The notes beneath the pieces are model-generated. The model did not search any database. It was not told where the DNA came from and worked only from the letters and a program-made list of their open reading frames with translations. Positions 48,152-56,736 of a stretch of 64,000 nt of DNA are shown here, in pieces (the stretch's first letter is position 1; every line of letters begins with the position of its first letter). The DNA is taken from NCBI GenBank assembly GCA_944341075.1, contig CALVLV010000005.1, forward strand, positions 27,751-91,750, written 5' to 3'. A program made the position numbers and the translations under genes. Source of the DNA: an uncultured Clostridia bacterium (GTDB taxonomy: Bacteria; Bacillota; Clostridia; Christensenellales; Borkfalkiaceae).

Positions 48152-48298
48152 CGGCAGGCCGTTTACTGTAGAAATTAAGCTGTATTCATAAGGTTTTACC
48201 TGCCATTTTTTAATCGTGTTGCGAAATTATGGAAATTTCATCATTTTTTCACGTTGCGGATTATAAAACCTACAGCATAAATGTATAATATAGGGTAG

Positions 48299-49255
48299 AT
48301 GATGAAAAATAGCGCGCGTTCTGTACTTATTCATATTTTAAACGTCACGGCTGTTGTTGTCGGCTGTGCGGCTGCGTGCGCGCTGATAGTGGCGGGTCTG
48401 CTGTACGACAGCATTGATTTTATCAATGTCCACAGAACGCTGCTGGTGTCGCTTGCACTCGGGCTGATGTTTATTGTCATGCTGTGCACGCTTATTTTTT
48501 ATATCTTCGACCTGAAAACGTTATATCGCCTTGCGGTATGTGTGGTTGTATTTCTTGTGCTTATTGCCGGGGTTTTCTTTGCGATAAGCGCAACAGGATT
48601 CATAAAAGATATAACCTCGATAGAAGCTCTGCGCGAGTTTATCGCCCAATCAGACAGCTATGGCGTTACAGTAACTCTGTTTATCGTCATCCAGTTCTTG
48701 CAGGTCGTGGTGTTGCCCATTCCCAGCACCGTCACGGTAATGGCGGGCACAGCGCTCTTCGGGCCGTGGTTGTGTTCTCTGTACAGCTTTATAGGTATTC
48801 TGGCCGGTTCTATAGTGGCGTTTGCTATAGGAAGGGTGCTCGGCTACAGAGTGGTCTGCTGGATAGTCGGCAAGGAAGATCTTGATAAATGGCTCAAAAA
48901 AATAAAGGGTAAAGACTATCTTATCCTCTCTATCATGTTCCTGTTGCCGCTGTTCCCCGACGACATGCTTTGCTTTATTTCAGGGTTATCGTCGATGACC
49001 TGGCCGTATTTTATAGTCATGATAATAATAACAAGGGCGCTTTCGATAACTCTTTCCTCGCTGTCGTTCGAATCAATACCTTTCAATACGTGGTGGGGGC
49101 TGTTGTGCTGGGCGCTTATAATCGCCGCCGTCGTAGCGCTGTTCTATCTCGTTATAAAATATTCCGACCAGATAGACAAATTTATAAAGCAGAAGCTCGG
49201 GCTTAAACTAAAGGGAAGAAAAAATAACCGTAAAAACAAAGAAGACCGCAAATAA
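48299..49255 (+). CDS. VTT-domain (TVP38/TMEM64, DedA-like) membrane protein
   Basis: Polytopic membrane protein of 318 residues. Three N-terminal hydrophobic helices precede the VTT domain (about 120-290), which shows VVLPIPSTVTVMAGTALFGP, the glycine-rich GILAGSIVAFAIGRVLGYR, and FLLPLFPDDMLCFISGLS. The last 30 residues are very basic (KGRKNNRKNKEDRK). Family members are thought to move lipids between membrane leaflets. Two adjacent ATGs at 48299 and 48302; the second is better spaced from taggg. Confidence 0.87.
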   Translation: MMKNSARSVLIHILNVTAVVVGCAAACALIVAGLLYDSIDFINVHRTLLVSLALGLMFIVMLCTLIFYIFDLKTLYRLAVCVVVFLVLIAGVFFAISATGFIKDITSIEALREFIAQSDSYGVTVTLFIVIQFLQVVVLPIPSTVTVMAGTALFGPWLCSLYSFIGILAGSIVAFAIGRVLGYRVVCWIVGKEDLDKWLKKIKGKDYLILSIMFLLPLFPDDMLCFISGLSSMTWPYFIVMIIITRALSITLSSLSFESIPFNTWWGLLCWALIIAAVVALFYLVIKYSDQIDKFIKQKLGLKLKGRKNNRKNKEDRK

Positions 49256-49272
49256 CACGGCCTTCTTTTTTT
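49241..49272 (+). terminator. Terminator overlapping the end of the VTT gene
   Basis: Stem gaagaccg / cggccttc with a nine-base loop, followed by seven T residues. The left arm is inside the last codons. Confidence 0.85.
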
Positions 49273-49312
49273 ATGCAAGCATATGCATTTTCTGTTTGAC
49301 GGGTATTTGCGA

Positions 49313-49341
49313 TTGATTAATACGCGAAAATCTGGTAAAAT
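49313..49341 (+). promoter_or_regulatory. Promoter before the HI0933-type gene
   Basis: TTGATT, 17 bases, TAAAAT; start site near 49348, about 23 bases before the ATG at 49371. It should drive the flavoprotein-aroH/cmk-plsC-ispH/S1 block. Confidence 0.65.
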
Positions 49342-49370
49342 AATATAAAATATTAAAAAGCGTGAAAGAG

Positions 49371-50600
49371 ATGAAAGTTGCAGTTATAGGCGGTGGAGCG
49401 GCAGGACTTATGGCGGCGTGGGCCGCTGCTGCCGGCGGCGCGCAGGTCACCTTGTTCGAAAAGAATGAAAAATGCGGTAAAAAAATATACATAACGGGAA
49501 AGGGCAGGTGCAACGTTACCAACGACTGCGAACCGCAGGAATATCTTGCCCACGTTGTGAACGGTTCAAAATTTCTTACAAGCGCCATCTACGCCTTTCC
49601 TCCGCGGGCAATGGAGGAGCATCTTGAAAATGGCGGGCTAAAGCTTAAAGTGGAGCGTGGCAACAGGGTTTTTCCCACATCCGATAAGGCAAGCGATGTG
49701 ACTAAGTGCCTTGAAAATTATTGCCGCGAATATGGTGTAGATATCAGATTTTGTCAAAAAGTGCTCGGTTTAGATATTTTTAATAGTACTATGCGTGGCA
49801 TAATTACCAAAAACGGTCGTTTTTTATGCGATAAAGTTATTGTATGTACAGGCGGAAAGAGCTACCCGTCTACAGGATCGGACGGCGACGGCTACAGATT
49901 TGCCGCAGAGGCAGGGCATGCCGTTGTTCAGCCCGTGCCGTCTTTGTGCGGCGTAAATCTTACAGGGGATTATTTTAAAGCGATGCAGGGGCTATCGCTA
50001 AGGAATGTCGGGCTTAAAATATATGTAAAGGGCAAATGCATAAGGGATCTGTTCGGTGAAATGCAGTTTACTCATTTCGGCGCTTCGGGCCCGCTTATTC
50101 TTACGGCTTCCGCCCTCATAAACCGGCAGTCGCCTTCGGATGTAAAGCTTTGCCTTGATTTTAAGCCTGCGCTCGATGAGGCGCAACTCGACGCGCGCCT
50201 CCTCCGTGATTTCAGCGAGCATAAAAACAGCGACATTTCAAATTGCCTTAAAGCGTTGCTGCCTTCATCGGCCATCTTGCCCTTGCTTGAAAGGTGCGGC
50301 ATTTCTGCCGATAAAAAGGTCAATTCTGTTACAAAGGCCGAAAGGGCGGCTCTCTTGACAAATCTTAAAAATTTTGATATTCTTTTCCTGTCGCTCAGGG
50401 GCTTTGAAGAGGCCGTTGTGACCGGCGGCGGTGTAAAGCTTTCCGAGGTGAACCCGAAAACCATGGAGAGCAAGCTTGTAAAAGGGCTTTATTTTTGCGG
50501 CGAGGTGCTTGATGCAGACGCCTTTACAGGCGGGTATAACCTGCAGATCGCCTTTTCTACGGGGTATTGCGCAGGCCGCGCCGCGGCGGCGTGTGATTGA
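49371..50600 (+). CDS. HI0933-type FAD-dependent oxidoreductase
   Basis: Soluble flavoprotein with 409 residues. The N-terminal dinucleotide loop is VAVIGGGAAGLMAAWAAA, then TGKGRCNVTN, the CTGGKSYPSTGSDGDGY block, and the C-terminal VTGGGVKLSEV and FTGGYNLQIAFSTG segments. This is the HI0933/YhiN family; its role is unproven, although related proteins have been linked to queuosine or to flavin-dependent reduction. ATG 49371 follows a gaaagag ribosome site; a GTG at 49362 is possible. First gene of a conserved Clostridia order with cmk, plsC and ispH. Confidence 0.9.
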   Translation: MKVAVIGGGAAGLMAAWAAAAGGAQVTLFEKNEKCGKKIYITGKGRCNVTNDCEPQEYLAHVVNGSKFLTSAIYAFPPRAMEEHLENGGLKLKVERGNRVFPTSDKASDVTKCLENYCREYGVDIRFCQKVLGLDIFNSTMRGIITKNGRFLCDKVIVCTGGKSYPSTGSDGDGYRFAAEAGHAVVQPVPSLCGVNLTGDYFKAMQGLSLRNVGLKIYVKGKCIRDLFGEMQFTHFGASGPLILTASALINRQSPSDVKLCLDFKPALDEAQLDARLLRDFSEHKNSDISNCLKALLPSSAILPLLERCGISADKKVNSVTKAERAALLTNLKNFDILFLSLRGFEEAVVTGGGVKLSEVNPKTMESKLVKGLYFCGEVLDADAFTGGYNLQIAFSTGYCAGRAAAACD

Positions 50601-50653
50601 CCGCCAATTTTATATTTATTTATATTGATTTTTGTTGTTTTACGGAGGTTTTG

Positions 50654-51661
50654 ATGAAGGCCATTCGCGGTGCGACTACAATAGCCGCCGATACCCCTGA
50701 AGAGATAAGGGGCGCTGTAAAAGAATTGTTGACAGAAATAAAAAACAGAAACGGGCTGGAGCTTGGCAGCGTCGTATGCATAATGCTTTCAAGCACGGCC
50801 GATATAACTTCGCTGTACCCTGCAAAAGCCGCGCGTGAGGCGGGTTTTGGCGGGTGCCCGCTTTTTTCTTCGCTTGAACCGCTGATAAAGGGTGCGCTGC
50901 CCCTGTGCATAAGGGCAATGGTGCTTGCAGAGATCTGCGGCCCTGCGGTTCCCGTATATCTTCGCGGCGCGGCCGCTCTTAGGCGCGACATTACCGGGCG
51001 GCTTGTCATTGCGATAGACGGCCCCGCGGGCAGCGGAAAGTCTACGGCCGCCAAAAACCTTGCAAAGAGGTTGAATATTCTCTATCTCGATACAGGCGCC
51101 ATGTACCGCGCCTGCGCGCTCGAATGTGTAAATCGTGGCGCAGATCTTTCGGACGAGGCTGCCGTGCGCGATGTGATGGAAAAGCTTGACCTGAAGATAG
51201 AATACCGCGAAGGCAGGCAGGTCACTGTTTTAGACGGCAAGGATGTGTCTGAAGAGATCCGCCGCCCCGAAATTTCGCAGCTTGCATCCAAGGTTTCGGC
51301 ATATGGTTTTGTAAGGAGCAAAATGGTCGACATGCAGCGCAGGATCGCGTCGGAGATGTCCTGCGTCATGGACGGCAGAGATATAGGTACCGCCGTACTT
51401 CCGGGCGCGGAACATAAATTTTTTATAACCGCCTCCGCAGAGGTGCGCGCAAAACGCAGATACGACGAGGACAGGGCAAAGGGTTTTGCCGTTTCTTACG
51501 ACGAAATTTTAAAGGATATCGCCGAGCGCGACAGACGTGACGAACAGAGGAAGGTATCGCCTTTAAGGCGCGCGGATGATGCCGTGCTTGTAGACTCCTC
51601 CGACATGACGCCCGAAGAGGTAGTTGAGTTTTTAGCAAATAAGATACAGGAAAAGATCTGA
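50654..51661 (+). CDS. cmk: Chorismate mutase (AroH type) fused to cytidylate kinase
   Basis: Residues 1-115 are an AroH-type chorismate mutase: IRGATT, then the Glu of SSLEPL and the Arg of CIRAM line up with the active-site Glu78 and Arg90 of the Bacillus enzyme, and VYLRGAAALR matches the Tyr/Arg segment. Residues about 118-335 are cytidylate kinase with the P-loop IDGPAGSGKSTAAK near 123 and DGRDIGT. There is no stop between, and the linker is only a few residues. The two activities (prephenate formation, CMP phosphorylation) are unrelated. Start at ATG 50654 with an acggagg ribosome site. plsC starts directly after the stop. Confidence 0.93.
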   Translation: MKAIRGATTIAADTPEEIRGAVKELLTEIKNRNGLELGSVVCIMLSSTADITSLYPAKAAREAGFGGCPLFSSLEPLIKGALPLCIRAMVLAEICGPAVPVYLRGAAALRRDITGRLVIAIDGPAGSGKSTAAKNLAKRLNILYLDTGAMYRACALECVNRGADLSDEAAVRDVMEKLDLKIEYREGRQVTVLDGKDVSEEIRRPEISQLASKVSAYGFVRSKMVDMQRRIASEMSCVMDGRDIGTAVLPGAEHKFFITASAEVRAKRRYDEDRAKGFAVSYDEILKDIAERDRRDEQRKVSPLRRADDAVLVDSSDMTPEEVVEFLANKIQEKI

Positions 51662-52420
51662 ATGGACAATGAAAATTTACGGGGTTCTCAGCCCGACGAA
51701 AGAGAGAATGAAAAAAAACGCAGGCAGCAGCTTAAGGAAAAGAAAAAGCAGGAGCGTGCAGACAGGGCGTTTATAAGGTGGTTTGCTTTTCTTCGCTTTG
51801 TCGCAAAATTGCTTAAAGTATTTCTGCCATACGAAAGGCATAACGAAGTCGAGCACCTCGACGAGAACAGACCTTATGTCTTTTTGTGCAACCACTACAG
51901 CATGATAGACGTAATGTATCCCGCCATAGCCGTAAAAAAACCCCTTCACTTTATGGCGAAAAAGGATCTGTGGGATAACGCTTTTTTCCGTTGGTTCTGC
52001 AACAAATGCAGATGTATTCCCGTAAGCCGCGACGGCGCCTCCGGCGACGTAAAGGCTGTAATGCAGGCCATGAAGTATCTGAAAAACGGCGAAAATATTC
52101 TCATTTACCCCGAAGGTACCCGCAACAAGGGGCAGGCCGACATGTTGCCGTTCAAGGGCGGGTTTGCCGCCATCGCCATAAAGACGCGCACGGCAATAGT
52201 GCCCATAGTGCAGTCGGGCAAGCCGCGACTGTTCAGAAAGTCGCACGTGTTCTACGGCAAGCCGATAGAATTTACCGAATATTACGGAAAAAGGCTTACC
52301 GAAGAAGATATTGCCGAATGTGAAAACAAACTCAGGGAAATAATGCTTGATATGCGCGCCGATTACTTTAAAAAAGTTGAAGAGGAAAAGCGCAAAAAGG
52401 CGGAAAAACGCGGCAAATGA
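51662..52420 (+). CDS. plsC: 1-acyl-sn-glycerol-3-phosphate acyltransferase
   Basis: Adds the second acyl chain to make phosphatidic acid. It has 252 residues. The family motifs are NHYSMIDV (HxxxxD form: NHYSMID), CIPVSRDG, and the EGTRNKG block. Both ends are very charged (KKRRQQLKEKKKQ at the N terminus, EEEKRKKAEKRGK at the C terminus), which suggests peripheral membrane contact. ATG follows the cmk stop directly; the last four bases overlap ispH. Confidence 0.93.
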   Translation: MDNENLRGSQPDERENEKKRRQQLKEKKKQERADRAFIRWFAFLRFVAKLLKVFLPYERHNEVEHLDENRPYVFLCNHYSMIDVMYPAIAVKKPLHFMAKKDLWDNAFFRWFCNKCRCIPVSRDGASGDVKAVMQAMKYLKNGENILIYPEGTRNKGQADMLPFKGGFAAIAIKTRTAIVPIVQSGKPRLFRKSHVFYGKPIEFTEYYGKRLTEEDIAECENKLREIMLDMRADYFKKVEEEKRKKAEKRGK

Positions 52421-54624
52421 ATGTTTTTTTAGCTAAAAACAGCGGCTTTTGCAGCGGCGTGCGCCGTGCCGTAGACACCGCTCTCAGCGCCGGGGACGGG
52501 AATACATACGTGCTTGGCGAGATCATCCACAACAGGGATGTTATCGAGCAGATAGCCCGCCACGGCGTAAGGCAGGTGGAAGACCTTGCGGAAGTGCCCG
52601 ACGGCGCGACCGTTATTTTCCGTTCGCACGGCGTTCCCCGCGAATATTACGCCCTTGCCGAAAAGCGGGGGATAAGGGTGCTTGACTGTACATGTGCGTT
52701 CGTGCGCAGAACGCAGAACATTGTCAGCGAGCAGCACGCTTTAGGAAAACAGATAATCATCGTCGGCGAGCCCGAGCACCCCGAAGTGGTGGGCATTCAG
52801 GGTTGGTGCCGGAACAGCGCGGTCGTGGTGAATTCACCAGACTCGCCCTTGCCCGACCTTGAGGGAAAGGACGTCTGTGTTGTGTGCCAGACCACCTTTT
52901 CTGTAGAAAAATTTGAAAAAATAATAGAAAATATAAAAAAACAGCGTGAAAAAACAGTTGCCGTTTTTAAAACTATTTGTTATACTACTATAGGACGTCA
53001 GAAGGAAACCGAGGAAATTGCCGCAAAGTGCGACGCAGTGCTCGTAGTGGGCGGGCTCAACAGCAGCAATACCAATAAGCTGTACGAGGTAGCTTCCCGC
53101 AGTTGCGCTCACGTTTACAGGCTGGCAAACGCGAGGGATTTCGACTACGGACAATTAAAAAATTATTCGAATGTAGGTATCGTTTCAGGGGCATCAACCC
53201 CGGATGCCCAGACCCGGGAGGTTCTTTTAAAGATGGAAGAAGTAAGCACAGAAGTTAAGGCAACGGAAGCTGCCGAAGAGGAAAAGGTAGTTACCGAAGA
53301 GGTTGTTGAAACCGCCGAAGCCGCTGCCGAAGAGGTTAAGAGCGAGGAGGCAAAAGCCGAGCCCGAAGTAAAGGCCGAAGCTGAAGTTTCCAACCCCATG
53401 GACGCAGTTTTAAACAAGATGGACAACGAGTCCAAGTTTAAGAAGGGCCAGATGATAGAGGCTACGATCTCCGAAGCAACGGAAGACGGCCTTAAGATAC
53501 TTCTGCCTTTCTCCAAGTCGGAGATACTTCTCCCCAAGGAAGAGCTTGATTGCGCCGAATACAACCCCTCTGACTATGTGCCCGGAGATAAGATAGATCT
53601 TCTCGTGGTAGACGTAAAACCTCCTATAAAGCTTTCGCAGAAGATGATAAAGCTCCTTCAGGAAGAGGAGTCTAAGATCGCCGAGATAGAGCAGGGCAAG
53701 GAATTCACCGTTACCTGCACAGGCTTCAACAAGGGCGGCCTTGTAGGTACCATGGGCACCTATCAGGTATTTGTTCCCGCAAGGGAGATCCGCCCCGGCT
53801 TTGTCAAGGATCTTGCAAAGTATGTCGGCAAGAACTTAAGGCTTCGTTCGCTTGAAATAAAGAAGGACAACAGAAGGAAGGAAATAATCGCTTCGCAGCG
53901 CGTGATACTTCAGGAAGAGAGGGATGCCCGCGAAGCTGCAAAGGCCGCCAAAGAAGAGGAATTTTTCGCCTCTATACATGTCGGCGATGTAGTTGAAGGC
54001 AAGGTTGAAAGGGTAACCAATTTCGGCGCGTTTGTTTCGGTAAACGGTTTCGACTGCCTTGCGCACATTTCAGACCTCTCCTGGACGGGTATAGACAACG
54101 TTACCGACGTTCTTGAAATAGGCAAGACTTATCAGTTCAAAGTTCTCAAGGTCGACGAGGAGAACAAGAAGGTTTCTATCGGCTACAAGCAGCTTCAGCC
54201 CCAGCCTTGGGATCTTGTTGCCGACAAATATGCCGTCGGCGAAGTGGTACACGGCAAAGTTGTAAGGATAGTTCCTTTCGGCGCATTCGTTGAAGTTGAA
54301 AAGGGCATCGACGGCCTTGTTCATGTTTCCCAGATAAGCAACGAAAGGATAGAAACTCCCGCAAGCGTGCTCAACGTAGGCGACGAAGTTGATGCAAAGA
54401 TAATGGCGCTTGACCCTGCGGCAAAGAAGATGAACCTCTCTATAAAGGCTCTTCTTCCCGAGGCAGAGCGTAAGCCCCGTGCTCCCCGCGAAGACGGCGA
54501 GGAGAGGCCTGCCCGCCGCCGTGCACCCAGAAGGGAAGACGGCGAGATGAGCAACTGGAGCGAAGGCTCGTCTGTTTCCACCTCACTTGCAGACATCCTT
54601 GCCAACGCAGAAAAGAGAAAGTAA
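52417..54624 (+). CDS. ispH: HMBPP reductase (IspH) fused to ribosomal S1-type RNA-binding domains
   Basis: Residues 1 to about 285 are IspH, the iron-sulfur enzyme that makes IPP and DMAPP in the last step of the MEP pathway; its three cluster cysteines are in NSGFCSGV (Cys12), DCTCAFV and TICYTT. An acidic linker of about 60 residues (EEKVVTEEVVETAEAA-type) follows. Four S1 repeats then run from about 345 to 700, the third and fourth with NFGAFVSVNGFDCLAHIS and PFGAFVEVEKGIDGLVHVS. The tail is Arg/Glu-rich. Such fusions are common in Clostridia and replace a free S1 gene. ATGA overlap with plsC. IspA is also in the window. Confidence 0.96.
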   Translation: MNVFLAKNSGFCSGVRRAVDTALSAGDGNTYVLGEIIHNRDVIEQIARHGVRQVEDLAEVPDGATVIFRSHGVPREYYALAEKRGIRVLDCTCAFVRRTQNIVSEQHALGKQIIIVGEPEHPEVVGIQGWCRNSAVVVNSPDSPLPDLEGKDVCVVCQTTFSVEKFEKIIENIKKQREKTVAVFKTICYTTIGRQKETEEIAAKCDAVLVVGGLNSSNTNKLYEVASRSCAHVYRLANARDFDYGQLKNYSNVGIVSGASTPDAQTREVLLKMEEVSTEVKATEAAEEEKVVTEEVVETAEAAAEEVKSEEAKAEPEVKAEAEVSNPMDAVLNKMDNESKFKKGQMIEATISEATEDGLKILLPFSKSEILLPKEELDCAEYNPSDYVPGDKIDLLVVDVKPPIKLSQKMIKLLQEEESKIAEIEQGKEFTVTCTGFNKGGLVGTMGTYQVFVPAREIRPGFVKDLAKYVGKNLRLRSLEIKKDNRRKEIIASQRVILQEERDAREAAKAAKEEEFFASIHVGDVVEGKVERVTNFGAFVSVNGFDCLAHISDLSWTGIDNVTDVLEIGKTYQFKVLKVDEENKKVSIGYKQLQPQPWDLVADKYAVGEVVHGKVVRIVPFGAFVEVEKGIDGLVHVSQISNERIETPASVLNVGDEVDAKIMALDPAAKKMNLSIKALLPEAERKPRAPREDGEERPARRRAPRREDGEMSNWSEGSSVSTSLADILANAEKRK

Positions 54625-54652
54625 TTTTCTGTAAAACAATTATGCATAAATC

Positions 54653-54684
54653 AAAGCTCCGCTTATCAAGGCGGAGCTTTTTTT
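54653..54684 (+). terminator. Terminator after ispH-S1
   Basis: Ten-base stem aaagctccgc / gcggagcttt with an eight-base loop followed by T residues. Confidence 0.92.
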
Positions 54685-54785
54685 GTGCCTTTTTGCCATT
54701 TTATATGCCTGAAAATTGCACAATAAGGTTTATATGCAGCCTGCGGAGTTTATAAAATAAATGTCACGTACGGAGGTTATGTTCT

Positions 54786-56648
54786 ATGAAAAGAGAAGGT
54801 AACATTAAAATTTCAAGCGAAAACATGATGCCGATAATCAAAAAGTGGCTCTACTCCGATAAGGACATCTTTCTCAGAGAAATAGTGGCCAACGGCATCG
54901 ACGCTATAACAAAATTCAAAAAGCTTGTCGACATGGGCGAGGCGAAGGACGACGGCGGAGAGTACTGCGTAAAAATCGCCGTAGATAAGGATGCCGGCAC
55001 GCTGACGGTCGAAGATAACGGCATAGGCATGAGCGCGGGCGAGGTGGAAAACTATATCACGCAGATAGCATTTTCCGGTGCTTCCGATTTCCTTTCCAAG
55101 TACGAAAAGGCAGGCGGCGACGGCATAATCGGTCATTTCGGCCTCGGCTTCTATTCGGCCTATATGGTATCGGACAACGTTGAGATATTTACAAAGACTT
55201 ACAGGGATGAACCCGCCGTGCACTGGCAGTCCGACGGCAACTCCACCTATACGATAGAGGAGTGCGACAAGGCCGACCGCGGCACAAAGATAGTCATGCA
55301 CATAGCCGAAGGCGAAAAAGAATTTCTTGACGAAGGCGTCATCCGCACGCTTATAAGAAAGTATTGTTCATTCATGCCGTTTAACATATACCTTTCGTAT
55401 AAGGGCGACGGCAAAGATAAACCTTTGAACGATACCCACCCGCTGTATGCAAAGAACCCCAAGGATTGCACGGACGAAGAATATAAAAAGTTCTATTCCG
55501 ACACCTTCATGGACTTCAACGAGCCGCTGTTCTGGGTACAACTGAACATGGACTATCCCTTCAGGCTCAAGGGCATACTGTATTTCCCCAAGACGCGCAA
55601 CAAGCTTGAACTTGAGCGCGGCACGGTAAAACTCTACTGCAACCAGGTATTCATTGCCGACAACATAAAGGAAGTCATTCCCGAATTCCTCATGCTCTTA
55701 AACGGCGTTATCGACTGCCCCGATATACCTCTCAACGTTTCACGCAGCTTCCTGCAGAACGACAGAGAGGTGCAGAAGATATCCAAACACATAACAAAGA
55801 AGGTCGCAGACAAGCTTGTTTCGTTGTTCAAGACCGACAGGGCCAAGTACGAGGAGTGCTGGAGCGATATATCCAACTTTATCAAGTTTGGCTGCATCAA
55901 GGACGGCGACTTCTACGACAGGGTAAAGGATATAATAATCTATAAAGATCTGAGCGGTAAGTACTGCACGCTTTCAGAGCTCATCGGCGAGGAAAATAAG
56001 GACGGCGATAAAACCGCCGAAGGCGAGAAACCTGCCGAAAATGCAGAGGAAAAGCCCGCCGACAAGCCTGCGGAGAGAAAGACCATATACTACGTCTCAG
56101 ACGAGCTCAGGCAGGCGCAGTACATAAAGATGTTCAAAGACGCAGGCCTGAACGCCATGGTTTGCGATAACTCTTATATCGACCCCCACTTTATAACTTT
56201 CCTTGAGTATAAAGCCCCCGATAAGCTCAAGTTTGCGCGCATAGACGCCGACATAGACGGTGCGCTCAAAGAGGGCGACGGCGAGGAGGACAGCGTGATC
56301 GCCTCCATATTCAAGGATGCGATAAACGACGATAAGCTGACTATAAAGACTTCGCGCCTTAAAAACGCCGCCGTTCCCGCAATTATAAACGTGGACGAAA
56401 TAACGCGCAGATACGCCGAGATGGGGCAGATGTACGGAATGTCTGAAGGCGATGCGGCAAAGACGCTTATTGTCAACCTTGCAAACCCTGTGGTTGCGCA
56501 GCTCAAGGAACTTGAACCCGAAAAGCAGAAGTTTGCCGCAGGGCAGATATATCTGCTGGCACAGCTCTCCTTCAAAAAACTTTCCACAGATGAGCTCAAC
56601 GAACTTATTGCCAACGACCTTACCATGATGGAAAAATATCTCAAATAA
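54786..56648 (+). CDS. htpG: Chaperone HtpG (Hsp90 family)
   Basis: ATP-dependent chaperone of 620 residues. The GHKL ATP site shows FLREIVANGIDA, VEDNGIGMS and GHFGLGFYSAYMV. The middle domain shows PLFWVQLNMDYPFRLKGILYF and DIPLNVSRSFLQND. Between the middle and C-terminal parts lies an acidic Lys/Glu/Pro/Ala insertion (about residues 400-432). The sequence is more distant from E. coli HtpG than is usual (for example NGIDA for NASDA). It is transcribed alone between two terminators; no CIRCE is seen. Confidence 0.95.
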   Translation: MKREGNIKISSENMMPIIKKWLYSDKDIFLREIVANGIDAITKFKKLVDMGEAKDDGGEYCVKIAVDKDAGTLTVEDNGIGMSAGEVENYITQIAFSGASDFLSKYEKAGGDGIIGHFGLGFYSAYMVSDNVEIFTKTYRDEPAVHWQSDGNSTYTIEECDKADRGTKIVMHIAEGEKEFLDEGVIRTLIRKYCSFMPFNIYLSYKGDGKDKPLNDTHPLYAKNPKDCTDEEYKKFYSDTFMDFNEPLFWVQLNMDYPFRLKGILYFPKTRNKLELERGTVKLYCNQVFIADNIKEVIPEFLMLLNGVIDCPDIPLNVSRSFLQNDREVQKISKHITKKVADKLVSLFKTDRAKYEECWSDISNFIKFGCIKDGDFYDRVKDIIIYKDLSGKYCTLSELIGEENKDGDKTAEGEKPAENAEEKPADKPAERKTIYYVSDELRQAQYIKMFKDAGLNAMVCDNSYIDPHFITFLEYKAPDKLKFARIDADIDGALKEGDGEEDSVIASIFKDAINDDKLTIKTSRLKNAAVPAIINVDEITRRYAEMGQMYGMSEGDAAKTLIVNLANPVVAQLKELEPEKQKFAAGQIYLLAQLSFKKLSTDELNELIANDLTMMEKYLK

Positions 56649-56666
56649 ATTTTAATTGCCTTTACA

Positions 56667-56697
56667 CGGCGCGCATATCACATGCGCGCCGTTTTTT
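56667..56697 (+). terminator. Terminator after htpG
   Basis: Ten-base stem cggcgcgcat / atgcgcgccg and six T residues, 18 bases after the stop. Confidence 0.92.
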
Positions 56698-56736
56698 ATG
56701 TTCACTACAGACATTTACATTTGGCGTTCTTTTTTC

